A DNA stretch of 64,000 bases, taken from JAFDCJ01 sp049669725 (GTDB taxonomy: Bacteria; Desulfobacterota; Desulfobacteria; Desulfobacterales; JAFDCJ01). The notes beneath the pieces are model-generated. The model had not been told where the DNA came from. It saw nothing but the letters and a program-made list of their open reading frames with translations, and searched no databases. Every line of letters begins with the position of its first letter. The first letter of the stretch is position 1. Positions 50,729 to 60,600 of this stretch are shown here, piece after piece. The translations under genes and the position numbers were made by a program. Where the stretch lies: contig JBATKU010000056.1 of assembly GCA_049669725.1 (NCBI GenBank), positions 3,111-67,110 on the forward strand. The letters are read 5' to 3'.

Positions 50729-52983
50729 CCATGAACCGGATCGTGAAACAATTTATTATCAGTAAGAGAATCTTTTTGGTGGGAATACTGCTGCTCTTGA
50801 CGGCAGCGGCTTTTATAGGCGGTGTTTCCGGTTGTGCAACCGCACCTGAAGTTGATACACCGCAACCGGCTAAGCCCAAAGCGGACGGTCTTTCTTTAGC
50901 CGGAAAATTTCGTGCAGTGACGATCCACGACCTGGACAACGACGGTAACCTCGATGTTGTCGGCGGGGCGTCTTCTCCCGGCATGGTTACCATTAACTAC
51001 GGAGATGGCCTGGGCGGCATATCCCCACCCCAGTACCTCCCGGTTAAAGGGGAAGTTCGTTACATTGCAGTGGCGGATATTAATGAGGACGGTCTGGCAG
51101 ACATCATTTTTTCTGTTCAAAGGCAGTCTTCAGGAATCAAGGTATGGATGAATCAATCCAGGCGCCAATGGAAAATCGGCAAGGGTCCTATTGAAATTAA
51201 TAAATTTGAAGGGATAAAAACAGCCGATGTCAACGGCGATGGCCATATGGATATTATCGCCGCCAATTCGACATCAGCGACCCAGGGCGGCATCCAGATC
51301 TGGTTGGGTGACGGTCAAGGGAGGTGGCCGGTGGAAACCGGGCCCACCATCAGCGGTATATATATGGATGTTCTTCCGGCTGATCTCAATCATGACGGCC
51401 ATCTGGATCTGATAGGAGCAGGCTGGGGGACTTATGGCGCCCTGAGGGTCTGGCTGGGCGATGGAACCGGCAGGTGGTCATCAACTCCGCCTCTGGAAAG
51501 AGGCAGTTTTTACGGACTAAGTATAGGTGATTTAAATAAAGACGGCAATTTCGATATTCTTGCCGGATCCTATAAAAAAGGAATCCGGATTTTTACGGGA
51601 GACGGCAGGGGAAATTTTTCCAGCATCATGACACCAGATGAGTATTTGAAGCGCAAGACCAAAACCCAGGCAAAAACCGCATCCGGTGTCGGCGAAACCC
51701 CGGCACCGAAAAAAAACAGAAGTTATTGGACCGTACTTGCGATGGATCTGGATGAAGACGGTCTGATGGATATTGTCGCCGGCTCTTTGGATTCGGAAGG
51801 CATCAAGGCCTGGCGCAACCGGGGCAAAGGGCGCTGGTCACGTTTTGAGGGCCTGTTTCCGTCTACCGGGTCTTATTACGTGATGGCCCTGGATGATCTG
51901 GATGATGATGCTCGAATGGATCTATGTGCCGCCAGTTTTGGAGAGGGAATTAAAATATGGCCTGGAAAAGAAGGGGCCTTTAAAATTGTTCAGCAGCACC
52001 AGGTTGAGGAATTAAAGTCTTCCGAGGGTCATGCCGGTGTGCAAACACCACTAGAAAATGATGTATTTAAAACAATTAGCGGTGTGGCAGAATACAAGAT
52101 CGATCCCGGTGATACCCTGGAGATTACCCTGTGGGAAGGCACCACGCCGAAAAGAGAGGAGATTTTGGTTCGCGAGGACGGCAAGATATCTTTCGGTTTT
52201 GTGGAAGACTTGACAGTCAATGGAATGACATTTTCCGATCTGGATCGTGTGCTGACAACCTATTTAAAGGAATACGTTAGAAATCCCCGGATTGACGTAG
52301 TCGTCAAGGAGCATAACAGCAAATTCGTACATTTAATGGGGGCCATCAACTATCACGGACCCGGAACAGGCCCCGGTAAGTACCGATTGATACGTAAAGC
52401 GACCGCTTTGGAAATGATTACCCAATATGGCGGGATGACCAAAGATGCCGATATGGGCGATATCAGAATCCGGCGACAAAGCGGGCAATCGATTTCATTG
52501 GATCTTTTCGAGGCCATCAACAAGGGGGACCTCAGCCAGGATCTGGTGCTCAATGATGGTGATCTGGTTTTTGTACCGACCCTGGAAGAAGGCGGCAATC
52601 GCGTCTATGTCTTTGGCGAAGTTGAAAAGCCCGGAGCATACACATTCGCAGGATCCGATATGCGCCTGTCTGATGCCATTTCCAAGGCGGGTGGTGCCAC
52701 GGTATTCGCTTCAACCGATGCCGCCCGGGTGGTGCGCGGGGATCCTGCCAGTCCTGAAATTATTACGGCGGATCTAAAAAGTTTGATCGAAGAGGGAAAT
52801 CTCTCGCAAAATGTTGTATTGGCCAGTGGCGATATGGTTTACGTGCCGCGCAGCGGTTGGGGGAATATAAATCTATATAACCAGCGTATCAGACCGCTGT
52901 TCGAAATAATACTCTGGCCGGCGCGCACCGTAATAGATTGGTATAGAGCGGCTGATATCATTAGTACAGGATCCATTAATTAG
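50725..52983 (+). CDS. wza: Wza-type polysaccharide export lipoprotein fused to a seven-blade FG-GAP propeller
   Basis: A 752-residue outer-membrane lipoprotein. A signal with lipobox VSGC (C37) is followed by seven FG-GAP/VCBS-type repeats with calcium-loop text such as HDLDNDGNLDVV, ADINEDGLADII, ADVNGDGHMDII, ADLNHDGHLDLI, GDLNKDGNFDIL, MDLDEDGLMDIV and DDLDDDARMDLC (residues about 60-425). From about 455 the polysaccharide export domain begins (YKIDPGDTLEITLWEG), then two SLBB-like domains (LMGAINYHGPGTGPGKYRL and VYVFGEVEKPGAYTF) and a C-terminal amphipathic helix (RPLFEIILWPARTVIDWYRA). Wza normally lacks a propeller; here it may form an extracellular or periplasmic cap. It overlaps the ATPase gene by ATGA. 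Confidence 0.92.
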   Translation: MTMNRIVKQFIISKRIFLVGILLLLTAAAFIGGVSGCATAPEVDTPQPAKPKADGLSLAGKFRAVTIHDLDNDGNLDVVGGASSPGMVTINYGDGLGGISPPQYLPVKGEVRYIAVADINEDGLADIIFSVQRQSSGIKVWMNQSRRQWKIGKGPIEINKFEGIKTADVNGDGHMDIIAANSTSATQGGIQIWLGDGQGRWPVETGPTISGIYMDVLPADLNHDGHLDLIGAGWGTYGALRVWLGDGTGRWSSTPPLERGSFYGLSIGDLNKDGNFDILAGSYKKGIRIFTGDGRGNFSSIMTPDEYLKRKTKTQAKTASGVGETPAPKKNRSYWTVLAMDLDEDGLMDIVAGSLDSEGIKAWRNRGKGRWSRFEGLFPSTGSYYVMALDDLDDDARMDLCAASFGEGIKIWPGKEGAFKIVQQHQVEELKSSEGHAGVQTPLENDVFKTISGVAEYKIDPGDTLEITLWEGTTPKREEILVREDGKISFGFVEDLTVNGMTFSDLDRVLTTYLKEYVRNPRIDVVVKEHNSKFVHLMGAINYHGPGTGPGKYRLIRKATALEMITQYGGMTKDADMGDIRIRRQSGQSISLDLFEAINKGDLSQDLVLNDGDLVFVPTLEEGGNRVYVFGEVEKPGAYTFAGSDMRLSDAISKAGGATVFASTDAARVVRGDPASPEIITADLKSLIEEGNLSQNVVLASGDMVYVPRSGWGNINLYNQRIRPLFEIILWPARTVIDWYRAADIISTGSIN

Positions 52984-53085
52984 AGTATACGCATTAATGG
53001 TAATTTTGCCGAAAACATATGCAGGTTCTTGTATCCGGCCCTGGTTGAAAAAAATCCTTGTTTCATATGGTGAGGAAATTTTGTA

Positions 53086-55419
53086 ATGGCACAATATGAT
53101 GTCGATTTAAGGGATTACTGGCGAATCATTAAAAAAAGAAAAGCCTCCATTATCTTCATGGTTTTGCTGGTGGGGATTTGCAGTTACGGATTTGCTAAAT
53201 TCAAGGAACCGACCCCGCTTTTTGAAGCCACCTCCGCTATTAAAGTTGATCGATTTTCAAACCTGGCATCCATTTTAACCGGCGGCTACTGGCGGCAGTC
53301 GGAGAATATGGTGACCCATGCTTATATCATTACAAGCTTTCCGGTCCTGTGCGAGACCGCCAAATCCATGGGGTGGCTTCCGGAGAATATTTCCGAGGAA
53401 GCGATTCAAAAGTCTCAAAAATACCTGACGGTCATCCGGCATCTTAAATCCATGGTGGAGCCCGAACATCAGGAAGGGACCAATATCATTGATATCCGAC
53501 TGGAATCCGAAGATGCCCGGGAAGCGGCCCGGGTGGCAAATGTGTTCGCCCAATCCTACCGTCAATATAACATCCGGGAAAAGAACAAAAAAACATTTGA
53601 GACCAAGACCTTCATCGAAGAGCAGCTCCGGCTGACTTCCAACCGGCTCAGGTCGGCCGAACAGGAGCTTCAAGCCTTTAAAGAAAGCTATGCCCTGATA
53701 TCTCTGGATGCCCAAACGCAAAATACGTTAAACCGGCTTTACACAGTTGAGACTGAGTATGAAAAAGCCAAAATTGACAAAGCGGAAGCTAAATCCCAAC
53801 TCCGGATGATTGAGGCTGCGAATCTTAACAAATCAACTGAATTAAAAGGGAGCTTTTTTTCGGCTTCACCGAATTCTCCAGTGTATAGCTTAAAAACCAA
53901 GTTGAGTGAATTGCTGTTGAAGCGGCAGACACTGTTGATCAATTTTACCAAGAAACACCCCAAAGTCATTGAAATAGACGACCAGATTGGGGCTGTGCTG
54001 CACGAAACAACAAAGGAACTTCAATCTTTAGTCAACGCCTATAGCGCCCGGGAAACAGCCCTGCTGCAAAGAATGGGGCAACTTCGACGGGAAAATCTGA
54101 GTCTACCGGAAAAAGGATTGCAGCTGGTACGGCTGCAGCGTGATGTCGAGCTGCAAGAATCCCTTTACTCCCAGTTAAAGGAGAAATACCAGGAAACCCT
54201 TATCCAGGAATCCGGTAAAGTCGAAGAAGTTACAATTGTCAAACCTGCGGTGGTGCCGGCGGAGCCCTTTAACATACCATCCAAATTAATAATTGTGATG
54301 ACCGGCATCGTGATGGGACTGATAATCGGTGTTGTTTTTGCTTTTCTGGCAGAGGTGTTGGACACCTCCATGGGGACCATCGAAGATGTGGAAGAGTTGT
54401 TGAATGTGCCGGTACTGGGCGTCATTCCCCAGCTTGGCAGCGATACCAAGGGGAAAAAACGCTCCGATGGGACACAGGAAAAGGACAGATCGAAGGATCT
54501 CGTCACCCATTACGCACCCAAGTCCATGGGCGCAGAAGCCTTCCGCGCTTTGCGAACCAACCTCCAATTTTTGCGCCTGGAGATGAAGGGCAAACTCTTT
54601 TTAATTACGAGTTCATTTGTTCAAGAGGGTAAAACTTTAAACGTTGTCAATCTGGCTCTGAGCATGGCCCAGGCCGGTAACAAGGTGCTGCTGGTGGATG
54701 CGGATTTGCGCAAACCGCTGGTTCACAAAGTATTCGGATTGTCAAGGGAACCCGGCATTACGGACTATGTGCTTGGCAATTACCATTGGAAAGAAGTGAC
54801 CAATTCTATTTCAGATGTCATGTTGGGCGATTTTGGAATCGACGATATTCTTCAAACGCCGGGCATGGACAACATGAATTTTGTAACCGCCGGCACCCAA
54901 CCTCCCAACCCCACGGAAATACTCAGTTCATCCCGTTTCAAGGAGTTTTTGACGGAAGCCGGCAAGGAATATGATTTTATTTTTGTGGATGCTCCTCCCG
55001 TATTGCCGGTTGCCGATGCGACAGAAATTGCACCTTTGATGGATGGAATTTTTCTGGTTTATACCGTGGGCAAAATCGCACGCGGGGTTTTGAAACGGGC
55101 CAAGTCTACTCTGGATAATGTGGATGCCAAGGTCCTGGGTGTTGTTTTAAATAATGTCAAGCCGGAAGCCGGTCCCGAATACTTCAGATACCATTCTCAC
55201 TATTATTACGGGCCGGAAACCGGAAAAGATAAAAAGAAGAGCAAGCTTAATGAATGGTTTCAGCAACCCGAGGGATTCAGTATCCAAGGTAAGTATATAA
55301 AGGGGACAATATTACTGACCGCCTTGATTTTACTGTCCCTTGGCCTTTTTTGGCAGGATTTAGATCTTTCGATTCCCGATTGGTTTTCTGCGTTTAAAGG
55401 CTTTTTCGTATCGAAGTAA
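53086..55419 (+). CDS. wzc: Wzc-type polysaccharide co-polymerase and BY-kinase
   Basis: A 777-residue inner-membrane tyrosine autokinase of the Wzz/GumC-Wzc type. Residues 1-45 are the Wzz start with a membrane segment; residues about 170-400 include coiled coils (NRLRSAEQELQAFKESYA) and the GNVR-like PEKGLQLVRLQRDVELQESL; a second membrane segment is near 405-430. The cytoplasmic kinase has SSFVQEGKTLNVVNLAL (Walker A, degenerate QEGKT), LLVDADLRKP (A') and FIFVDAPPV (B). A tyrosine cluster YFRYHSHYYY (about 700-709) follows. Unusually the C-terminus adds another hydrophobic segment (GTILLTALILLSLGLFW, about 738-755). It controls chain length and export with Wza. Confidence 0.92.
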   Translation: MAQYDVDLRDYWRIIKKRKASIIFMVLLVGICSYGFAKFKEPTPLFEATSAIKVDRFSNLASILTGGYWRQSENMVTHAYIITSFPVLCETAKSMGWLPENISEEAIQKSQKYLTVIRHLKSMVEPEHQEGTNIIDIRLESEDAREAARVANVFAQSYRQYNIREKNKKTFETKTFIEEQLRLTSNRLRSAEQELQAFKESYALISLDAQTQNTLNRLYTVETEYEKAKIDKAEAKSQLRMIEAANLNKSTELKGSFFSASPNSPVYSLKTKLSELLLKRQTLLINFTKKHPKVIEIDDQIGAVLHETTKELQSLVNAYSARETALLQRMGQLRRENLSLPEKGLQLVRLQRDVELQESLYSQLKEKYQETLIQESGKVEEVTIVKPAVVPAEPFNIPSKLIIVMTGIVMGLIIGVVFAFLAEVLDTSMGTIEDVEELLNVPVLGVIPQLGSDTKGKKRSDGTQEKDRSKDLVTHYAPKSMGAEAFRALRTNLQFLRLEMKGKLFLITSSFVQEGKTLNVVNLALSMAQAGNKVLLVDADLRKPLVHKVFGLSREPGITDYVLGNYHWKEVTNSISDVMLGDFGIDDILQTPGMDNMNFVTAGTQPPNPTEILSSSRFKEFLTEAGKEYDFIFVDAPPVLPVADATEIAPLMDGIFLVYTVGKIARGVLKRAKSTLDNVDAKVLGVVLNNVKPEAGPEYFRYHSHYYYGPETGKDKKKSKLNEWFQQPEGFSIQGKYIKGTILLTALILLSLGLFWQDLDLSIPDWFSAFKGFFVSK

Positions 55420-55540
55420 GATTCATTGCAAAACCCAGCCTCCATTATCCCATTGATGAGGTAACGTCTTAGTTTTCAATTATTCCCTATATTTTTGATT
55501 AACTTATCAAAAATATAACATACCTAACCAGAGGTAAGAG

Positions 55541-56944
55541 GTGCGGTCAACTCTCTTTATAATAATATTTTTGTTGGTTTCTTTGCTGACAGGATACCTT
55601 ATTACCCAGTACCCACCGTCAATCATGTTTCTCGGTGTGCTGGCCCTGATTATTTTCACCGTCTCTTTTATCAAGATTGAATTGGGTCTTTACCTTCTGA
55701 TCTTTTCCATGCTGTTGTCACCTGAGATTATAACCGGTGGGACAGGTGGGGCATCACTGGAAAGAGGCGTTACCCTGCGGCTGGAAGATTTCCTGCTGGC
55801 TGTGATCGGGCTGAGCTGGTTTGCCAGAAATGCCGTTAAAAAAGAGCTGGGTCTGTTTTTAAAAACCCCCCTAAATAAGGCCATCCTGATTTATGTTTTG
55901 GTCTGTGTTTTATCCACCGGCTTCGGGATCATGGCCGGCCGGGTGGAGATGAAAACCGGTTTTTTGTTTGTCCTAAAATACATTGAATACTTCATCATAT
56001 TTTTTATGATGGTCAATCATGTTCGCAGCACAGATCAAATCAAACGCTTTGTGTTCTGTTTGCTTTTAACCTGCTTTATCGCCTCAATTATCGGTATCTT
56101 ACAGATTCCCGCTGGGGGGCGGGTGAGCGCGCCCTTTGAAGGGGAAATGGGAGAGCCCAATACCTTCGGTGGATATCTGCTATTTATCGGGGTAGTCGCC
56201 GCCGGCTTGCTGGCCAGAACGGATAATTCAGGAACCAAGCAGATTCTGGTCCTATTACTCCTTTGCATCATTCCCCCGTTTCTGTTCACCCAATCCCGAA
56301 CCTCTTATCTGGCCCTAATCCCGGCCCTGATGGCGTTGGGTTTTATGGCAGATCGCAGGATTATTATAGTTGGGGTTTTAATGGTTTCTTTTTTGGTGAG
56401 CCCTCTCTATCTTCCAACGGCGGTCAAAAATAGAATCATGTACACCTTTACCCAGCCTGAAGCAAAGGGGCAGGTTAAAATCGGGGATATTCGTTTAGAT
56501 ACCTCAACTTCCGCAAGATTGGTAAGCTGGAAAAAGGCCTTAGAAGATTTTCCCAAACATCCTTTTTTGGGGTATGGGATTACCGGCTATAGTTTTGTAG
56601 ACGCCCAGTATCCCCGGGTGCTGGTCGAGACCGGTATTTTAGGCTTTATTGCGTTTTGCTATCTTTTATTTTCGATATTCAAAGTCACCCTGAATAATTT
56701 GAAAGAAATAAAAACACCCTACTTTCAAGGCCTGGGGTTCGGTTTCCTTGCCGGTTTCGTGGGGCTTATCGTTCACGCATTAGGTGCGAACACCTTCATC
56801 ATCGTTCGTATTATGGAACCTTTCTGGTTTTTCGCTGGTATCATGGTTGTTATGCCGGCGATGGAGCGCGAGCAGGTCGAACAAACCGAAAGGGTCGTTG
56901 TGCGCGGCAAGGCATTAGCATCCAGCTTAAGGGTTACCTTTTAA
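55541..56944 (+). CDS. wzy: O-antigen ligase/Wzy polymerase family protein
   Basis: A 467-residue polytopic protein with about 10-12 membrane segments and the family's central loop LFTQSRTSYLALIPALMALG and LGYGITGYSFVDAQYPRVLV followed by ETGILGF (the E-x-G-I-x-G motif of Wzy_C/WaaL proteins). It would polymerise or ligate repeat units at the periplasmic face. Whether it acts as polymerase or ligase cannot be told from sequence; a single such gene in a Wzx/Wzy-type locus favours polymerase. GTG 55541 has GAGG seven bases upstream. Its 3' end overlaps the NUDIX gene by 18 bp on the other strand. Confidence 0.82.
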   Translation: MRSTLFIIIFLLVSLLTGYLITQYPPSIMFLGVLALIIFTVSFIKIELGLYLLIFSMLLSPEIITGGTGGASLERGVTLRLEDFLLAVIGLSWFARNAVKKELGLFLKTPLNKAILIYVLVCVLSTGFGIMAGRVEMKTGFLFVLKYIEYFIIFFMMVNHVRSTDQIKRFVFCLLLTCFIASIIGILQIPAGGRVSAPFEGEMGEPNTFGGYLLFIGVVAAGLLARTDNSGTKQILVLLLLCIIPPFLFTQSRTSYLALIPALMALGFMADRRIIIVGVLMVSFLVSPLYLPTAVKNRIMYTFTQPEAKGQVKIGDIRLDTSTSARLVSWKKALEDFPKHPFLGYGITGYSFVDAQYPRVLVETGILGFIAFCYLLFSIFKVTLNNLKEIKTPYFQGLGFGFLAGFVGLIVHALGANTFIIVRIMEPFWFFAGIMVVMPAMEREQVEQTERVVVRGKALASSLRVTF

Positions 56945-57463
56945 CCAGGAAGATGCCAAAAACAGTCCCGCAATCGATTTGGCATCCTGAATTTCACCAT
57001 CGCCGATCATTTCAAGTGCCTTAAAAAAATCAACCTCCTGCACATGGATGACTTCATCTGCATCGAGATGCCGGTCGGCCGGATGCAAATCCGTTGCCAG
57101 AAAAATGTGAATGCGTTCATCCGAATAACCCGGCAGCGGTGTAATTTCTCCCAGCCGGTGCCACTGCCCGGCTGAATAACCCGTCTCTTCAGTTAATTCC
57201 CGCTTCGCACAGCTGATGATTTCTTCCTGCGGGTCGAGTGTCCCGGCGGGAATTTCCCAGATAAAATTCTTTAAAGCATGGCGGTATTGTTTGAGTAAAA
57301 CCACCCGGGTATTGCTGAGCATTGGAATGATGGCCGCTGCGCCGGGATGCTCGATAAACTCCACATCGGTGGTCGTACCGTTTTCCAGGGTTACGTTCTC
57401 TCTAATCAACTCAAATACTTTGCCCTTATGTATGGTGCTGCGGTTGTTTACTTTTGCAGTCAT
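56927..57463 (-). CDS. NUDIX hydrolase, ADP-ribose/ADP-sugar pyrophosphatase type
   Basis: A 178-residue NUDIX enzyme with a full Nudix box (residues about 77-99): GTLDPQEEIISCAKRELTEE then TGYSA, the G-x5-E-x7-REL-x-EE-x-G-Y pattern. The segment KQYRHALKNFIWEIPAGTL just before matches ADP-ribose/ADP-sugar pyrophosphatases (NudF). It would hydrolyse a nucleoside diphosphate sugar; the substrate cannot be read. It is convergent with wzy (3' ends overlap) and downstream of the A2M gene. Confidence 0.9.
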   Translation of the reverse strand: MTAKVNNRSTIHKGKVFELIRENVTLENGTTTDVEFIEHPGAAAIIPMLSNTRVVLLKQYRHALKNFIWEIPAGTLDPQEEIISCAKRELTEETGYSAGQWHRLGEITPLPGYSDERIHIFLATDLHPADRHLDADEVIHVQEVDFFKALEMIGDGEIQDAKSIAGLFLASSWLKGNP

Positions 57464-57540
57464 CGATTGCCCCCGTTTGTATTAGTAACTTTGCCATTTT
57501 TGGCAGATAATAAATGTCGGTCAAAAGGGATTGCAGCTTT

Positions 57541-57569
57541 ATGTTTGCCGTCCTCTCAACGGCAAACAT
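57541..57569. terminator. Perfect 11-bp hairpin between the A2M and NUDIX genes
   Basis: ATGTTTGCCGT - CCTCTCA - ACGGCAAACAT forms a perfect 11-bp stem with a 7-base loop. It lies 3' of the A2M gene and 5' of the NUDIX gene on the minus strand. No run of T follows in either direction, so it may be a protein-binding palindrome, an RNA-stabilising hairpin or a weak terminator. Confidence 0.35.
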
Positions 57570-57638
57570 AAAACTATTTACTCTGCGTTCTCGGCGCCTC
57601 TGCGGTAAAAAATTTCCTTTAAAAGTCACAAATTATTT

Positions 57639-60600
57639 CTAATTATCTTCAATAATCAATTTAATTTCATCCGAGTTGGCCTTTAGTTCCGGTGCATACA
57701 TGGCATAGGCCCGGGTGGGCAGGGCGCTGAATTTTCCCGGTATCTCAGCCCGCAATCGGTAACTGATGCTGTGCCGGCCGCGGGCTAAGCGGTGTACGAA
57801 AAAACACACCTTGCGGTCACGGTATTCCACGTAGGCCCCCATTTCATTGCCGTCGTAGCCGCTGCGAACATTGACAGCCTCAAACCCGGCGGCTTTCATA
57901 TCTTCAAACACCAGGTATTCATAGTCGTTCTTGCTTTCGATTTCCAGCTCTATTTCGACAAGCTCTCCGCTTGCCACTGTTGACAGGTTCTCCAGCGGCA
58001 CCCGTTCATATTTTTCCACCCTACGATCCACCACCTGGCCCCGAGTACCCACATCTTTGATTTTCTTATCGACTTCCTTCAAGCGGTAAACACGGCGATT
58101 GACTTTAATCTCCAGGCCCTCGCGGGTGATAAAATCTTCGAGGGTGAAATAATCCAGGTAGGCATTGAAATAGATGGGACCCTTGCCGTTCTTTTTGAGG
58201 GTCAGCCGGTGATCTCCGGTGGTGATATCACTGCCTTCCAGAGCAAATTTATTGTCGAAGGTGAACAGATTTTCAGCGTCGATTTCCACCGTTTTGGCCT
58301 TACGGCCGTCAACATAAATATCCAGGGTCAGATCCGGGTCGTCTTCGCCACTGGTGCTGAGATATTCGGCAAAAGCCTCAACGATCACCGCCGTATCCCG
58401 GGTGCTTTTCCAGTAGGTGGCATGTTTGCGGTTGTTGAGCAGATATTTTACCAGCCGGGATGCTTTTTGGCTTTTGGGCTCAGTACGGGACAAGAGCTTG
58501 AGATAATATCCATGGGCCTCGTATTCACTGCCGTACCAGTACCACCAGTATGAACTGTGGGGCAGATTAAGGTAGGCGGTCTGGTTTTCATCATCGGACA
58601 CCAGGAATTGTTCGATGTTCTGCAAAATCATATTTAGTTTGCTGACCTCTTCCAATTTGTAGAGCGCCAGGCCGAACATGGCCTTGGCATAAACTGCCAG
58701 GTGGGTGCGGTCGCGATAAAGATATTCACACATTTCCCGGCGATCGATGTCTTCATCCACCAGCACCATGTAAACAAAGGCATCCAGGTTGTCGACGCGT
58801 GATTTGCCGTTTTTATTTTTGTGCTTCCAGCGTTTGAGACGCTCGATTTCTTTGTTCTGATAATTCTGCAGCCACTGTATCCCCCGCTCTATCATGCCGG
58901 CGGGGAGCTTTACCTTTGCATCCCGGGCGATTTGAAGTCCATGAACCACGTAGGCCGTCGTGTGGGGGTATGATGTTTCACCATATCCACTGAACCAGCC
59001 CCAGCCGCCATCCGACAGCTGCATATCGGCCAACCGTTTAATGCCGGCGGCGACCATATCAGCCACCCTTTCTTCGTCAAACACCGGGTTGTGGTCATAG
59101 CGCAGCCACTGGCCGGCCCTTTGCCGGTGACTGCCGAGTTCCTGGACGTTGAGGTTGGTTTGCTTTTCTTTGATGACCTGCAGATCCAGTCCCATGTTGG
59201 TCAGTATCCGCTGGGTGATCACCGTCGGCAGAAAGCGATTGAGGGTCTGTTCGGTGCAGCCATACGGGTAGGCGGTCAAATAGGGCAAGGCATCGACCAT
59301 GGCGCCGGCCAGGGTGGGTGAAAAACGCAGTTCAAGTCGCGATTCGTCAACGCGACGCGCGGCCGGTACCTCGAATAAAACTGACGCTTCGGTTGCCTCA
59401 GGACGGATGACACCGCTGCGCGGCACCTGTTTGGTCATGCCGTGCACATAGACCGGAAACTGCATTTGAACGGCATCGGACTCTTCATCGGTCAGTGCTT
59501 GCATGCGGATGACGGCCTGGCCTTCTTTAACCACGGTAACACGCCAATCCACCCGTTTTTCACCGTTTGGTTCAATGATGACCGACTTTTGACTTTGGTC
59601 TCCTTGCATCAGGGCCAGGCAGCCGCCCTCAAATTCCAGACGAACCCGGGCGGTCTTTTTATCTCTTAAATAATTATGGACATTGGCCGAGAGCACGACT
59701 TCATCTGTTTCCACGAAAAATCGCGGTGCCTGCAGGCGCAGGATCAAATCCTTGCGGGTGACAGCCTCTGCCGAACCCTGGCCCACTTTAGTACCGTGGC
59801 CCATGGACCATACCATCACTTTCCAGCCGGTCAGATTTTCGGGCATGGCAAAATCAACTTCAGCCATACCGGCGGTATCCGTCTGAATGGTTCCGGCCCA
59901 GAAAGCAGTATCGGCAAATTTGGTGCGCACGTGGGGTTTGACCAAATCAGGCGCTGCTGCTGAACCGTCGACCGGCTCCTGTTCGCGGCGGCCGCCTTCT
60001 TTGTCCTCCAGGCCGGCGGACCCGGCTTTTTTAAGGGCCGCAGGTTGCGCACCGGCCTTGAACTCGCCCGGGGCCGACGCCGCATCCGAGCGGGCGGATT
60101 CCTCCGCCAAGATTTCACCTGAAGCGTCCTCTTTGCCGGAAGTTAGATCCTGGGTCATTAAGTGGCCGAACACACCGATATTGCGCATGGGGGTTTCACT
60201 TTTCTTGAGGAGATTATAGAACCAGCGGGCCAGATTGGATTCCGTCCGGGTATAATGCTGACGCCGCCACTTCCAGAAAAAGCGGCGAATTTCTGGAACA
60301 TTGGAGCCCCCGGAGATATACTCGAGGGCACGATCATAGACGGTCATCACGGCAGTTCCCTGAAACGGTTCACCGCTGTAATCGGTGAGTTTTATTTTAA
60401 AACCGGCTTTTTCGCCCGGCCGGTAAGCTGTTTTTGCAGTCTCGATGTTGACATTCAGCACCCGTTTTTCCGGCGGCACGATGATTTCACGGGTTTCGGT
60501 GTGGACGTTGCCCTCATAGACGGTAATAGCTTCAACGAAAAAATTGGGCATATCCTTTGGGGTGATTGCTATTTCTTCAACCGTACTTTTGCCGGTCATG

